The notes under the pieces were generated by a model. That model saw only the letters and a list, made by a program, of their open reading frames with translations, ran no database searches and was not told the DNA's origin. 64,000 nt of DNA from Bacillota bacterium (GTDB lineage: Bacteria > Bacillota_A > Clostridia > Lachnospirales > Lachnospiraceae), in the NCBI GenBank assembly GCA_023407175.1, contig JAEYMU010000030.1, positions 62,001 through 126,000 of the forward strand. Direction: 5' to 3'. Position numbers and translations under genes: made by a program. Positions 11,401 to 18,702 of the stretch are shown piece after piece. Each line of letters starts with the position of its first letter. The first letter of the stretch is position 1.

Positions 11401-11532
11401 CTTACGAAAATGGCTGAAGCGATAATACAGAAACAATATTGTGCACCAAATCAGGATGATGACACTTAATAAAACCTTCAGCCCGACCGGCATATTTATA
11501 ATAAAACGACCGATATCCAATATGATCCGCAA
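5449..11532 (-). CDS. ndvB: Cyclic beta-1,2-glucan synthase, N-terminal part
   Basis: 2,027 residues from a TTG at 11532, which is preceded by AAGGAGG with 8-nt spacing; an upstream TTG at 11574 has no such site. Order: one membrane segment near 20-38; membrane pair near 440-500; a GT84-type glycosyltransferase with LDADTN near 660 and the RWIRGDWQLLPW motif near 810; further membrane segments near 855-880 and 970-1010; a glycoamylase-like domain near 1050-1490 (SESQYYRFDLNG); then GH94-type beta domains to the end. The family polymerises and cyclises beta-1,2-glucan at the inner membrane. It ends LGELVEE at the linker that normally leads into the catalytic GH94 module, which is encoded next. 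A bidirectional terminator separates it from map. Confidence 0.88.
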   Translation of the reverse strand: MRIILDIGRFIINMPVGLKVLLSVIILIWCTILFLYYRFSHFRKKVYFNINTVEKLGTLGVKDWEQQMRELAASHRQIKLMKYNFVLDDYNQIAYKKLNRIRANISAISSDIITLIPAARWLFDNFQMMYREIKKVRTSGTSYEVLPILKTREYRGYPRVYILAKKMVSMSGGHLDEESITVMLKAYQETVPLTDKELWVLPEMLGFCLLESIIEVAESILHIIHLKSKADQFVREHLSGKNGADISALFRDPEPDCRRNYSFHSHVIYLLKNMSMDDNAIQKYLEYHFKSSSIRLKPSNVYSEEGKIETFLETKIRALIISLREMNEMDVERFYEEFSCLEQILSGDPEGIYPRMDAESKGMYREVIVKLALDFKLNEQRIAKDCLELAQAGREDLYCSHHVGTYLLGKGYPVLLAKVLRKPRLAKRKWRINGKGLGYFLTFFLLLFALCLLLEFIDERVGGLRDSLPEILILFSAFPLLVGIVLELTNFIFTRNIQVKKIPSLDYLREIPDSARTYVVMPVIVASKEQGLDYFERLQKHYLANRQSNLYFALLMDFKDSPEQFSPEDEDIENAMISRMKELNELYPSEHQRFSLFIRYRKWNKAENCYMCWERKRGKLEEFNYLLNGAGQEVTTFSRLLCDMELLGTFRYVITLDADTNLIRDNAAKLVGLIDHPMNRPLIDLKTKTVTEGYVIIQPSVRNHIVDKKGSRFTEVFGGQSGLAHYSAVVSDIYQDIFGQGIYNGKGIYDVKAFHMLLYNKLPENQVLSHDLLESCYARTAFSSNAKIMDSFPGSVISYAKREHRWIRGDWQLLPWLLGRKAAGGKPLCALSRWKIADNLRRSLVPLSKTLLIVLNLLFMPGAYYLWLPILFFVDVFNLAVLLFAVITQKLFRPKLALVWKSFLKELGIMVQRAFLELVLTPYRAYMAADAMLRTLYRMYVSKKSLLQWNTAESVDASIINTLKGYMLSMWTSFVPAGLLVLLLIIERPPAFGVLLYAVLAILWSMAFYVAYRISQPGKEADKPLSSQDRELLMDTARKTWMFFKELSTKENNWLCPDNYQILRGEKLSDKTSPTNIGLQLLAVLSARDLGFETLSATLDYIEKLMDTIRKLLKWKGHLYNWYHIGTLEVLNPAYISTVDSGNFLGHLIALKQGLIDQKKHKVLTANQLMELNRTLQLSNCGKKLKGNYTTIGEFTEELTDMWEELACREPKPHENVRWYRELLHVSEEIVKETAQFKLKEMKFSEVPTLTGLKQRDNKYAVALMNRINRICIEIDSILANVDFKFLFNEKRMLFHIGYHVSSQTLDAGCYDLMASESALTSFLAIATGDVSQRHWQKLGRPLTMVKGIPCFVSWSGTMFEYLMPNLVLKEYEDSVYADSARAAVIQQISYAKEAGIPWGISESQYYRFDLNGNYQYKAFGVPKLRLQPVRRNSLVVTPYATLLALEYAVQESLDNLRRLVELGVYGEYGFYEAIDFNNPSSIDMTPYCVVKSFMTHHQGMILAAINNYLNQGILRKRFHSEAIVKATEVLLEEKRQSHLISLAKRGYTIRIGKIHFREDAYNSRYINSVAPLIPIANYLSNNKYSMMITSEGDGFSCYKNMMLHRWRADRYANTGNYIYIKDVNRGKIWSIAYHPTKAEPEDYQVIFSPYLAEFKRKDTDVSTRTEVSLSSEHNLEIRRVTLTNHSKNKKLLEVTSYLEVVGDSHLAELSHPAFNKLFMESEYMEEQEIFLTRRRGGKRQEQPYLMHMVKTNAKLSKKMEYENDRLKFIGRNHTLEDPEGVAESIPFSNRSGFCNDPIMSFRVSVELEAGETAMISFITGVCQNKEEAAHISEELNAAYRIEDVFEKFRMQTDIELKYLEITGYQLNAFQDLISPIYYPNAVYRGPQEYIRRNSTNQSFLWKFGISGDNPILLLKINSVEEAAIIKDVLKAYEYLRINRVRVDLVILSEAKHGYMQELDLLVGDLTGSLRIYDSVEEKPGLFLLHSYELIPAEIDLLYTVARVVFSEKTGIYFKNIKEKLGELVEE

Positions 11533-11603
11533 TTTAAACTCCTCCTTGTTGTAATTTATTAAGTTTAATTGCAATCCTTTTCATATAGTTTGGCTGTTTT
11601 TCC

Positions 11604-11645
11604 ATAAAAAAAACAGCACAGTATTATATTGTGCCGTTTTTTATG
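11604..11645. terminator. Bidirectional intrinsic terminator
   Basis: A GCACA..TGTGC core stem (about 11615-11635) is flanked by an A run on the left and a T run on the right, so it carries U runs in both directions. On the minus strand it ends map before the glucan synthase. Confidence 0.75.
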
Positions 11646-11682
11646 ATTCTTATGATAAGAAATCAATGAAAAATATTATCCG

Positions 11683-12558
11683 TTAATAAGCCAATATTTC
11701 ATAACCATGATCCGTAATCAAAACTGTCACTTCCCACTGCGCAGAATCCCTTCCGTCCCTTGTGCTTATGGTCCAGCCGTTCTTCCGGTTTATCACAACA
11801 TCCGCCAGACCCATGTTTATCATCGGCTCTATGGTAAAGATCATGCCGGGAGCCATCAGCATTCCTGTTCCCTTACTTGACACATAGCTGACGAAGGGCT
11901 CCTCATGGAATTCCAGCCCTACCCCATGTCCTCCAATCTCTCTGACTACGCAGTAGCCCCTGGAACTAGCGAAATCATTAATTGCCTGGCCGATATCACC
12001 CAGAAAGCCCCATGCTTTCGCCTGACCCAGACCTATCTCAACCGCTTCTCTTGTTGTGTCAACTAATCTCCTTCTCTCCTCGCTTACATGCCCAAGACAA
12101 ACCATTCTCGAGGAATCTGAATAATATCCGTTCACTATTGTTGTGACATCAATATTAATAATATCACCATCCTGTAGAACTACTTTATCCGAGGGTATCC
12201 CATGGCATACCTCCTGATTGATTGAGGTACATACACTTTTGGGAAATCCTTCATAGCCCAGAGTTGCCGGGATGCCTCCCAGTTCCTTTGTCTTTTCGCA
12301 GACCATTCTGTCTATCTCACCCGTGCTCATGCCAACCTGTATGCGTCGGGAGATATCATCCAGAATGGCTATGTTAACCTTGCCGCTTTCCCGAATACCT
12401 TCAATTTGAGCGACTGACTTTATAAGCCTGTGGCTTGGAACAATGCAGCCCTTACTTTTGTATTCCTTAATTTTTTCATCAAAAGCATAATGACAGGCTT
12501 TATATTTCTTCCCGCTTTTGCACCAGCATAAATCATTTCTTCCCTGTTCTTTTCTCAT
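11683..12558 (-). CDS. map: Methionine aminopeptidase type I with SEC-C motif
   Basis: 291 residues. Removes the initiator Met from new proteins. The N-terminus is a SEC-C zinc motif (NDLCWCKSGKKYKACH, residues 7-22), a known extension that may dock the enzyme on the ribosome. Metal ligands of the pita-bread fold are visible: Asp in NIDVTT (about 135), Asp in YSDSSR (about 146), His in GGHGVGLEFHEEP (about 210), Glu in TIEPM (about 243) and Glu in QWEVTV (about 274). The start is ATG 12558 with GGAG upstream. It follows the small AraC gene by 16 nt, so the two are probably co-transcribed. This is likely an accessory copy rather than the ribosomal-operon map gene. Confidence 0.92.
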   Translation of the reverse strand: MRKEQGRNDLCWCKSGKKYKACHYAFDEKIKEYKSKGCIVPSHRLIKSVAQIEGIRESGKVNIAILDDISRRIQVGMSTGEIDRMVCEKTKELGGIPATLGYEGFPKSVCTSINQEVCHGIPSDKVVLQDGDIINIDVTTIVNGYYSDSSRMVCLGHVSEERRRLVDTTREAVEIGLGQAKAWGFLGDIGQAINDFASSRGYCVVREIGGHGVGLEFHEEPFVSYVSSKGTGMLMAPGMIFTIEPMINMGLADVVINRKNGWTISTRDGRDSAQWEVTVLITDHGYEILAY

Positions 12559-12574
12559 TACCGTCTCCAAGAAT

Positions 12575-12940
12575 TTAGTAAGGAGCATTAACTACAGATT
12601 TTTCATACATCAAAAACTGCGGACGTACCTTGCGAAACCGGCTGGGCGAATATCCAAATTTTTTATAGAACGCTCTGGAAAATGCTTCATTGGAGGAAAA
12701 TCCGTATTTCATGGCAATATCAATAACCCGAAGGCTTGTTTCCCGCAGATCGACAGCCGCCATGGTCAGCTTGCGCCTTATCACATATTCCTTGAAGGAT
12801 ATTCCCACAGCCTCATGAAATTTCGCAGAACAATAGAAAGAGGAGTATCCCACATAATCAGACATTTTCTCAAGCGTCGGTTCATTCTTAAGGTTCATTT
12901 CCACCCAGTTAATCATAGTTTCAATTGTTTTTACAGACAA
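12575..12940 (-). CDS. Small stand-alone AraC-type DNA-binding protein
   Basis: 121 residues made up almost entirely of the double helix-turn-helix of the AraC family: first HTH near 22-45 (LEKMSDYVGYSSFYCSAKF), second near 72-95 (VIDIAMKYGFSSNEAFSRAF), closing with FGYSPSRFR. There is no sensor domain, as in MarA/SoxS/Rob. The start is TTG 12940, 9 nt after AAGGAG. It precedes map on the same strand and is divergent from the GH5-like lipoprotein gene across a 235-bp gap, so it could regulate either. The target is unknown. Confidence 0.85.
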   Translation of the reverse strand: MSVKTIETMINWVEMNLKNEPTLEKMSDYVGYSSFYCSAKFHEAVGISFKEYVIRRKLTMAAVDLRETSLRVIDIAMKYGFSSNEAFSRAFYKKFGYSPSRFRKVRPQFLMYEKSVVNAPY

Positions 12941-13175
12941 AATCCTTCACTCCTTGTGTGTTAATTCTATCATAAGCCGGCAGACTGTACTTGATAGAAG
13001 TTGCGGATTGCACTCTTATTGCTATTAATAATAACATGGAACGGTTATTATTGCAAAAAATGTATAAAGGTATATCAAATACCGATTGCTATAGCTTCCG
13101 AGATATTTTTATTGAATAAGTCTTGATTTCGTAATACACTTTAAATGATTTGTTTTATTAAATGGAGGTATTATA

Positions 13176-14408
13176 ATGAATTTAATTCGAATGAGAAAAA
13201 CTGCTCTTGCGCTGATGCTTCTGCTGGTTCTATCCAGCATGGCTGCTTGCGGCAAAACAGAGAGCGGCCCCGCTTCAACCCCTACTTCAGCTCCTGTCAT
13301 CACGGCAGAACCCACGGCTGCCGTATCAGACACTACCTCTGCCACTCCGAAGCCGGAGTCTTCGACCATCGGTAAGAGCACCTCTGATTATGAGACGGAC
13401 GGAACCGCCAGGGTAACAGTGGATGGTACCTCTTTTCTGGTGGATGGGAAGGAGCTTTGGATTAACGGCGTAAATACGCCCTGGGACAAATGGAATGACT
13501 TTGGAAGCATGTACTTCAACCAGTTATTCTGGGAGGATCACTTTGCCAAGCTGGAGGCAGCCGGTGTCAACGCTTCACGTATATGGATCAACTGCAATGG
13601 CATGGTCGGTGTACTCCTGAATTCCGACGGCAGCTTCAAGGAGGTTACAGCCAAGCATTGGAAGGATCTTGATACCTTGTTCTCGATTGCAAAAAAGCAC
13701 CATATCTATATCATGGCTACTCTACTCTCCTTCGATCATTTTAAGGATAGTAACTCTGATTATCAGAACTGGCGTGCCATGATTACCTCCAGCAACAACA
13801 TTGACAGCTTTGTAGAAGGCTATGTAATCCCCTTTGTTCAAAGATATGACAGCTGTGACTATCTCTGGAGTGTTGATCTGGTGAATGAACCCGACTGGAT
13901 CTATGAGAATAAGGAATGCGGTCAGATTGACTGGTCAGATATATCAAACTACTTCGCACGGGCTACCGCAGGCATACATAAGAATTCGGATGTACTTGTT
14001 ACTGTCGGTCTGGGTATCATCAAATACAATTCCGACAAATACGAAGGCAATATGGTTTCCGATGAATACCTGCAAAGCCTGACCGGAGACAAGTACTCCT
14101 ATGTTGATTTCTACTCAACCCATTATTACTACTGGCAAAAGCAATGGTTTGGTTTTCCTTTTGACACCTCGCCTGACTCGTTCGGACTGGACGGCACAAA
14201 ACCGGCTCTGATCGGTGAAACAGCCTCCCTTGATGAGTCCGGCCGTACCATCACCGATCGATATGAAAGTGCATATAACAACGGTTGGAAGGGTGTTATG
14301 GCATGGACCTCCAACGGAGTCGATGCCTGCGGCAAATTCGAGGATGTTGAGCCTGCAGTTACCCAGATGCAGGAATTAATTCCGGATCTGATTCATCCGC
14401 TGCAGTAA
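13176..14408 (+). CDS. GH5-like (clan GH-A) glycoside hydrolase lipoprotein
   Basis: 410 residues. A lipoprotein signal (about 1-25, SSMAAC lipobox) and a Ser/Thr/Pro-rich linker (about 28-75) anchor a TIM-barrel hydrolase on the outer face of the cell membrane. Barrel features: strand 1 FLVDGKELWINGVNTPW, acid/base Glu in LVNEPDW (about 237), nucleophile Glu in IGETAS (about 347), and an aromatic strand-8 segment MAWTSNG. This resembles mannanase/cellulase-like GH5 enzymes, but the exact substrate cannot be read from sequence. ATG 13176 follows GGAGG by 8 nt. A long hairpin lies downstream. Confidence 0.85.
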   Translation: MNLIRMRKTALALMLLLVLSSMAACGKTESGPASTPTSAPVITAEPTAAVSDTTSATPKPESSTIGKSTSDYETDGTARVTVDGTSFLVDGKELWINGVNTPWDKWNDFGSMYFNQLFWEDHFAKLEAAGVNASRIWINCNGMVGVLLNSDGSFKEVTAKHWKDLDTLFSIAKKHHIYIMATLLSFDHFKDSNSDYQNWRAMITSSNNIDSFVEGYVIPFVQRYDSCDYLWSVDLVNEPDWIYENKECGQIDWSDISNYFARATAGIHKNSDVLVTVGLGIIKYNSDKYEGNMVSDEYLQSLTGDKYSYVDFYSTHYYYWQKQWFGFPFDTSPDSFGLDGTKPALIGETASLDESGRTITDRYESAYNNGWKGVMAWTSNGVDACGKFEDVEPAVTQMQELIPDLIHPLQ

Positions 14409-14417
14409 AAAATAAGA

Positions 14418-14479
14418 GTATGCTGCAAGGGCTGCCAGAAAGATATCATCTTTCCAGGGCTTAATCCCTTGCAGCATAC
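14418..14479. repeat. Long nested hairpin after the GH5-like gene
   Basis: A perfect 14-bp inverted repeat (GTATGCTGCAAGGG at 14418-14431, CCCTTGCAGCATAC at 14466-14479) encloses a second perfect one (GAAAGAT / ATCTTTC). The T run after it is poor (CCTTTCG). It may be a weak terminator or mRNA 3'-end stabiliser, or a short mobile repeat. Confidence 0.5.
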
Positions 14480-14565
14480 CCTTTCGATAATAGGGGCTAA
14501 TATACCCTTGTTGATAAAAGAAATAATCGATATTGTAAGGATGAATAGAAAGGTGCTGTCTTGAA

Positions 14566-14901
14566 ATGAGCGAATTATCAAAAGTTGCTGGAGATAGAAT
14601 CCGATTTATAAGACATGAAAAGGGTTTTAGCATAGAAGAATTGGCTTTTAAGGCAAATATCAGTACAACACATTTAGGGCATGTTGAAAGAGGAGATAGA
14701 AGCCCTACACTGGATATACTGGGCAAGCTAGTAACTGCTCTTGATATTTCCTTTGTTGAGCTTTTCAGTGATTTTCAGATACCCAGGGATGAAAATAGCA
14801 CTACTTTGTCTATTCTAATTAACAGAATAAATTCCTTGAATCATAATGAGCAAAAAGAATTATCGATTATACTTGACAGTTTGTTTCGAATTATAAAATA
14901 A
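14566..14901 (+). CDS. XRE-family HTH regulator
   Basis: 111 residues. A Cro/C1-type helix-turn-helix occupies residues 6-62: GDRIRFIRHEKGFSIEELAFKA, then STTHLGHVERGDRSPTLDIL. The remaining 45 residues are a polar helical tail with no known effector domain. It is a likely DNA-binding repressor of unknown target. ATG 14566 is preceded by AAAGGTG. It stands between the GH5-like gene and the AlkD gene in the same direction, but a 126-bp gap makes co-transcription with alkD uncertain. Confidence 0.85.
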   Translation: MSELSKVAGDRIRFIRHEKGFSIEELAFKANISTTHLGHVERGDRSPTLDILGKLVTALDISFVELFSDFQIPRDENSTTLSILINRINSLNHNEQKELSIILDSLFRIIK

Positions 14902-15027
14902 TAAAAAAGGAAGCTTAATACATCAGCTAAGAGTCCATAGAAAATAATCTAATGAAAACGCTCTGCAATTTGTGGTATTATTATAAATAAATATAAAATT
15001 GCTGATTATATAATACATATAGAAGGT

Positions 15028-15693
15028 GTGGTGTTAGTTTTGTGGTATCAAGGTATCTTTGAACAGCTGGAAAAAATGCAGGATAATGAACAGGGTGCAA
15101 AAATGTCAGCATATATGCAATACCGCTTTCCGTTTCTAGGTGTGCCCAAACCGACCTTAAAGCAACTCATCAAACCATATCTTCAAGAAAGCCGAAAGCT
15201 TGAAATTGATTGGGAATTTGTACGCTTGTGTTGGGGAAAACCATACCGTGAAGCGCAGTACATAGCAGTGGAATATATCTTGCTGCATGAAAAGCAGCTT
15301 TTAGATACGGATATCAATAAAATTCAAGAGCTAATTACCGAGAAATCCTGGTGGGAAACAGTGGATAGTTTGGATTCTGTCGCAGGCGCTATCGTTTTAA
15401 AGTATCCCCATCTAAAGGATAAAATGAGGCAATGGTCAAAGTCCGATCATATCTGGCTTCGTCGTGCATCAATAGATTTCCAACAGAAATACAAAGAACT
15501 CACGGATACCGCTCTTTTAGAAGAAATCATTTGTAATAATCTCGGAACCAATGAATTTTTCATCAACAAGGCTATTGGCTGGAGCCTGCGGGATTATAGT
15601 AAGGTCAATCCTGAGTGGGTTCGTGGTTTTTTAACATGCTATCAACATGTTCTATCCTCATTGAGCATAAAAGAGGCAAGCAAGTATTTATAA
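15028..15693 (+). CDS. AlkD-like DNA alkylation repair glycosylase
   Basis: About 215-221 residues forming HEAT-like helical repeats, as in DNA alkylation repair enzymes (PF08713). The conserved Trp/Asp site is present in EKSWWETVDSLDS (about 110-120), and the DNA-contact Arg pair in WLRRASIDFQ (about 148). The family excises N3- and N7-alkylated purines without base flipping. The start is uncertain: GTG codons at 15028 and 15031 follow AGAAGG very closely, and TTG 15040 is a better-spaced alternative. Confidence 0.85.
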   Translation: MVLVLWYQGIFEQLEKMQDNEQGAKMSAYMQYRFPFLGVPKPTLKQLIKPYLQESRKLEIDWEFVRLCWGKPYREAQYIAVEYILLHEKQLLDTDINKIQELITEKSWWETVDSLDSVAGAIVLKYPHLKDKMRQWSKSDHIWLRRASIDFQQKYKELTDTALLEEIICNNLGTNEFFINKAIGWSLRDYSKVNPEWVRGFLTCYQHVLSSLSIKEASKYL

Positions 15694-15722
15694 TTACTAC
15701 AGCCTGGAACCGCTTTGGAGCA

Positions 15723-16088
15723 TCATACTAAACTAAGTTTTTCAATCGCCTTCTTTTCATCTGGCAGGAAAAATATATCTCTCCCATTATTACTCTCATA
15801 GATAAAGTCTTTCAGGCTCTTACTTGAATATACAGAAAAATCTCCCACAATGGCTATTTTCACCTGATAATTAATAAACTTTTGTAATATTTCTCCTGCA
15901 AGTTTTGTACTTAAGTGAAAAAAGTCCTCACATATTGCAGATTTATTTAAAACCATACGATCACAGCCAGTCTCATAATGTACTGTCGCCAGAAAATCCA
16001 ATGCCGACTGAACATCATTAATCAGTATCTCACTGCTGCTTATAACAGCAATTTCAATATTATTCTGTTTTACAGTATTTATATTCAT
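15723..16088 (-). CDS. DUF4180 domain protein
   Basis: 121 residues from ATG 16088, which follows GGAGG by 5 nt; the upstream in-frame ATG at 16100 is part of the ribosome-binding site. The sequence matches the DUF4180 family: strand NNIEIAVISS, the segment ILINDVQSALDFLATVHYETGCDRMVLNK, then VKIAIVGDFSVYSSKSLKDFIYESN. The fold resembles STAS-like proteins, but the function is unknown. It converges with the AlkD gene and is transcribed alone. Confidence 0.75.
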   Translation of the reverse strand: MNINTVKQNNIEIAVISSSEILINDVQSALDFLATVHYETGCDRMVLNKSAICEDFFHLSTKLAGEILQKFINYQVKIAIVGDFSVYSSKSLKDFIYESNNGRDIFFLPDEKKAIEKLSLV

Positions 16089-16161
16089 AAATTCCTCCAT
16101 TTCTCAGTAGATATCTTAAAATTTTGTCCGTAGAGATTTTAATCGTGAAAGGGGATAATAT

Positions 16162-16212
16162 AAAAAATCCCTCCATCTACCATAGTTCAGCTATGATAGA
16201 CAGTGGGATTTG
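16162..16212 (-). terminator. Terminator of yebC
   Basis: On the minus strand, AATCCC..GGGATT encloses a second stem TCTATCATAG / CTATGGTAGA and is followed by TTTTTTAT. It lies 24 bp past the yebC stop. Confidence 0.75.
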
Positions 16213-16235
16213 TGTATCTATTTATAGTCTTTTCC

Positions 16236-16964
16236 TTACTCATCCCAATTGTGCCAAACCTCTTGCACATCGTCGTCCTCATCGAGCAGGTCAAGGATAC
16301 GGTTCATATATTTTACATCGTTTTCATCCGAGAGCTCCACCCAGGTCTGGGGAAGCATTGCTATTTCGGCCTGTGCCATCGGAATTTTAGCCTGCTCTAA
16401 CTGCTCTCTGACCATGCTGAAATCCTCCGGGCTGGTTAATATCTCAAAGCTGTCTTCCTCCTCAGAGAAGTCCTCTGCTCCCGCATCCAGCACCACCATC
16501 ATTAAGTCATCTGCCTTCATATCGCATTCTTCCTTGTCAATGATGATCTGGCCTTTTCTATCGAACATAAAGGATACACAGCCCTGGGAGCCTACATTGC
16601 CGTTGCCCTTGGTAAATGCGTTGCGGACATTGGCAGCCGTTCTATTCTTATTATCGGTAAGAGCCTCCACAATAATTGCCGTTCCATTCGGTCCATAGCC
16701 TTCATAGGTTACTACCTCATAATTCACAGCATTAGCATCTCCGGCAGCCTTCTTAATGCTCCTGTCTATAGTATCATTGGGCATATTGTTTGCCTTTGCT
16801 TTCGCTACAATATCCTTAAGACGGCCGTTTGAGTTCGGGTCAGCTCCGCCCTCTTTTACTGCAACTGCTATTTCACGGCCCAGCTTTGTAAATATCTTAC
16901 CCTTAACTGCGTCGTTTCTTTCTTTTTTATGCTTTATGTTCGCGAATTTTGAATGTCCTGACAT
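16236..16964 (-). CDS. yebC: YebC/PmpR-family protein
   Basis: 242 residues, normal family length. The three domains of the family are clear: N-terminal MSGHSKFANIKHKKERNDAVKGKIFTK-type segment, the middle acidic domain (GYGPNGTAIIVEALTDNKNRT near 90), and the C-terminal domain ending in an acidic tail (LLDEDDDVQEVWHNWDE). Family members act as transcriptional regulators or, as recently shown for several, as ribosome-associated factors helping translation of proline stretches. It follows argR after a 190-bp gap, in the place where recN usually lies in clostridia, and has its own terminator. Confidence 0.93.
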   Translation of the reverse strand: MSGHSKFANIKHKKERNDAVKGKIFTKLGREIAVAVKEGGADPNSNGRLKDIVAKAKANNMPNDTIDRSIKKAAGDANAVNYEVVTYEGYGPNGTAIIVEALTDNKNRTAANVRNAFTKGNGNVGSQGCVSFMFDRKGQIIIDKEECDMKADDLMMVVLDAGAEDFSEEEDSFEILTSPEDFSMVREQLEQAKIPMAQAEIAMLPQTWVELSDENDVKYMNRILDLLDEDDDVQEVWHNWDE

Positions 16965-17155
16965 ATGAATTCTCCTTACTGATTTTATAACTCTATGTGC
17001 CTATAGCCAAAGGTATCTTAAGAACACCTCTTCTCCCTTTGCTACGAATAACCTTCATTATTCTATCATCGTTTTATCTGTTCGGCAAGTGTTAATTATC
17101 CGTGTGAATTATGCCTTTCATATGGCTCGCCGGTTTATGCGAGACATTATTTACA

Positions 17156-17611
17156 CTACTCTGCATTGATCAGCTTGCTTAACTTTTCCATCACCGCAAC
17201 CGTCTCTTCCGCAGTACGAATCGCACACATAATGGTATCATCCCCGGCGATACAGCCGACAATGCTGCTGATCTGAAGGGCATCCAAAGCTGCCGCCACC
17301 GCCATAGCCATTCCCGGAACTGTCTTTACCACCAGAATATTTTGTGCCATATCCATGGAAACGAAGGCATCCTTTAACACACGGGTATACTTCTCACTAA
17401 GGCCGGTTTCTGTTTTTTGAAGTACAATATACTTCTGTCTGCCTCCATCCAGTGCAACCTTCGTAAGCTTCAATTCCCTGATGTCCCGTGATACCGTAGC
17501 CTGTGTTACATTATAGCCGTCCTTCATCAATCTGTCCGCTAATTCTTCCTGTGTCTCAATGTCATATTTACTAATGAGCTCGATTATTTTACTTTGTCTG
17601 CTGATCTTCAT
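17156..17611 (-). CDS. argR: Arginine repressor ArgR
   Basis: 151 residues. N-terminal winged helix (KISRQSKIIELI..YNVTQATVSRDIREL) binds ARG boxes. The C-terminal domain contains the arginine-binding and hexamerisation signature (VGCIAGDDTIMCAIRT near 125). It represses arginine synthesis and can activate catabolism. The start is ATG 17611 after GGGGG; the frame extends to a TTG at 17638 without support. A small hairpin TGCC-GTCA-GGCA (17626-17637) sits directly before the ribosome-binding site and is identical to that before aroQ. Last gene of the asp23-argR block. Confidence 0.93.
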   Translation of the reverse strand: MKISRQSKIIELISKYDIETQEELADRLMKDGYNVTQATVSRDIRELKLTKVALDGGRQKYIVLQKTETGLSEKYTRVLKDAFVSMDMAQNILVVKTVPGMAMAVAAALDALQISSIVGCIAGDDTIMCAIRTAEETVAVMEKLSKLINAE

Positions 17612-17698
17612 CTTAACCCCCGTGGTGCCGTCAGGCAACTGAAATATTGAAAGTGAATCTATAATCCGCCTGTATTCTATAGACTATTTCCTATAATC

Positions 17699-18559
17699 CT
17701 ATTCTCCGTTCTTACCTAGCTTCGACCGCAAAATGTCGTAAATGCCGTTACGGTTCAGCTTTATTAGCTTCGTATCATAATAAGCCTTCCTGATTAAGAT
17801 GGCATCATCCGTTCCTAATTCAATCACCTTATTACCGTCAAGGGTGGCAATCGCCTCGGCCTCCTGAGTTTTCTTACTCTTGCCCACAATCACCTTGATG
17901 GCGTCGTCCGCCGATACCACAACACTTCTGGGACTTAAGGAGTGGGGACAAATTGGAGTGATCACCATAACATTTGCCTTTGGTATAATAATCGGTCCCC
18001 CCGCAGAAAGGTTATAAGCCGTCGAGCCCGTCGGAGTTGATATGATAACCCCGTCGCCAAGAAAATTATCCACCAGCTCATCGTTTACATAAATACCGAG
18101 ACTAATAATTCTGGAAAAACCCTTCCTTGTAATTACAATATCATTCAGGGCATATCCCGGGCTGCTGTCGCAGGCTCCCTGATTTGCCGGATTGTAAATG
18201 GGACTTCCCTCAAGCATCAGCCTGCTTTCAATTTTGTAGTCATCCCGGAACAGCCTTTCAAGTGCCAGCTCAACATGCTGCTTCTCAATCTCTGCCAGGA
18301 ATCCCAGGGTTCCCAGATTTACGCCAAGGATGGGAATTTCCTCAGCCATCAAATCATTTGCCGCTTTTATGATAGTTCCGTCACCGCCCAGTACAATGGC
18401 ACAATCAATATTCTCCGGCATGTCTATCCCGCACTCTTCTGTGGAGACACTTGACAGCGCGGCCTTCTTTCCTGCCTTTTCAATATAGGCTGCAATTCTT
18501 TTTGTAACCTGTAAATCTATATCTTTTTCTTTATTTGTAATTATGAGAAACCGGTTCAT
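17699..18559 (-). CDS. nadK: NAD kinase
   Basis: 286 residues. Phosphorylates NAD to NADP with ATP or polyphosphate. The GGDGT motif (near residue 58) is preceded by AIVL, and the second conserved block reads STPTGSTAYNLSAGGPI (near 175). The Asp-containing NE/D motif is represented by ALNDIVI (near 138). Length is normal for the bacterial family. It lies between tlyA and argR, the standard clostridial arrangement. Confidence 0.95.
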   Translation of the reverse strand: MNRFLIITNKEKDIDLQVTKRIAAYIEKAGKKAALSSVSTEECGIDMPENIDCAIVLGGDGTIIKAANDLMAEEIPILGVNLGTLGFLAEIEKQHVELALERLFRDDYKIESRLMLEGSPIYNPANQGACDSSPGYALNDIVITRKGFSRIISLGIYVNDELVDNFLGDGVIISTPTGSTAYNLSAGGPIIIPKANVMVITPICPHSLSPRSVVVSADDAIKVIVGKSKKTQEAEAIATLDGNKVIELGTDDAILIRKAYYDTKLIKLNRNGIYDILRSKLGKNGE

Positions 18560-18702
18560 TCAATTGCTGTTCTCCCTGAGTGACTTTGTTAATAAGTATA
18601 CAAAGAGTCTATCATACAATTCCATTAATTTCAAGCCATCTTAAATCGTCATAAGTATATTTTCACACCCAGAGGAATAATTATACGCTGTCAGGTAAAT
18701 TC

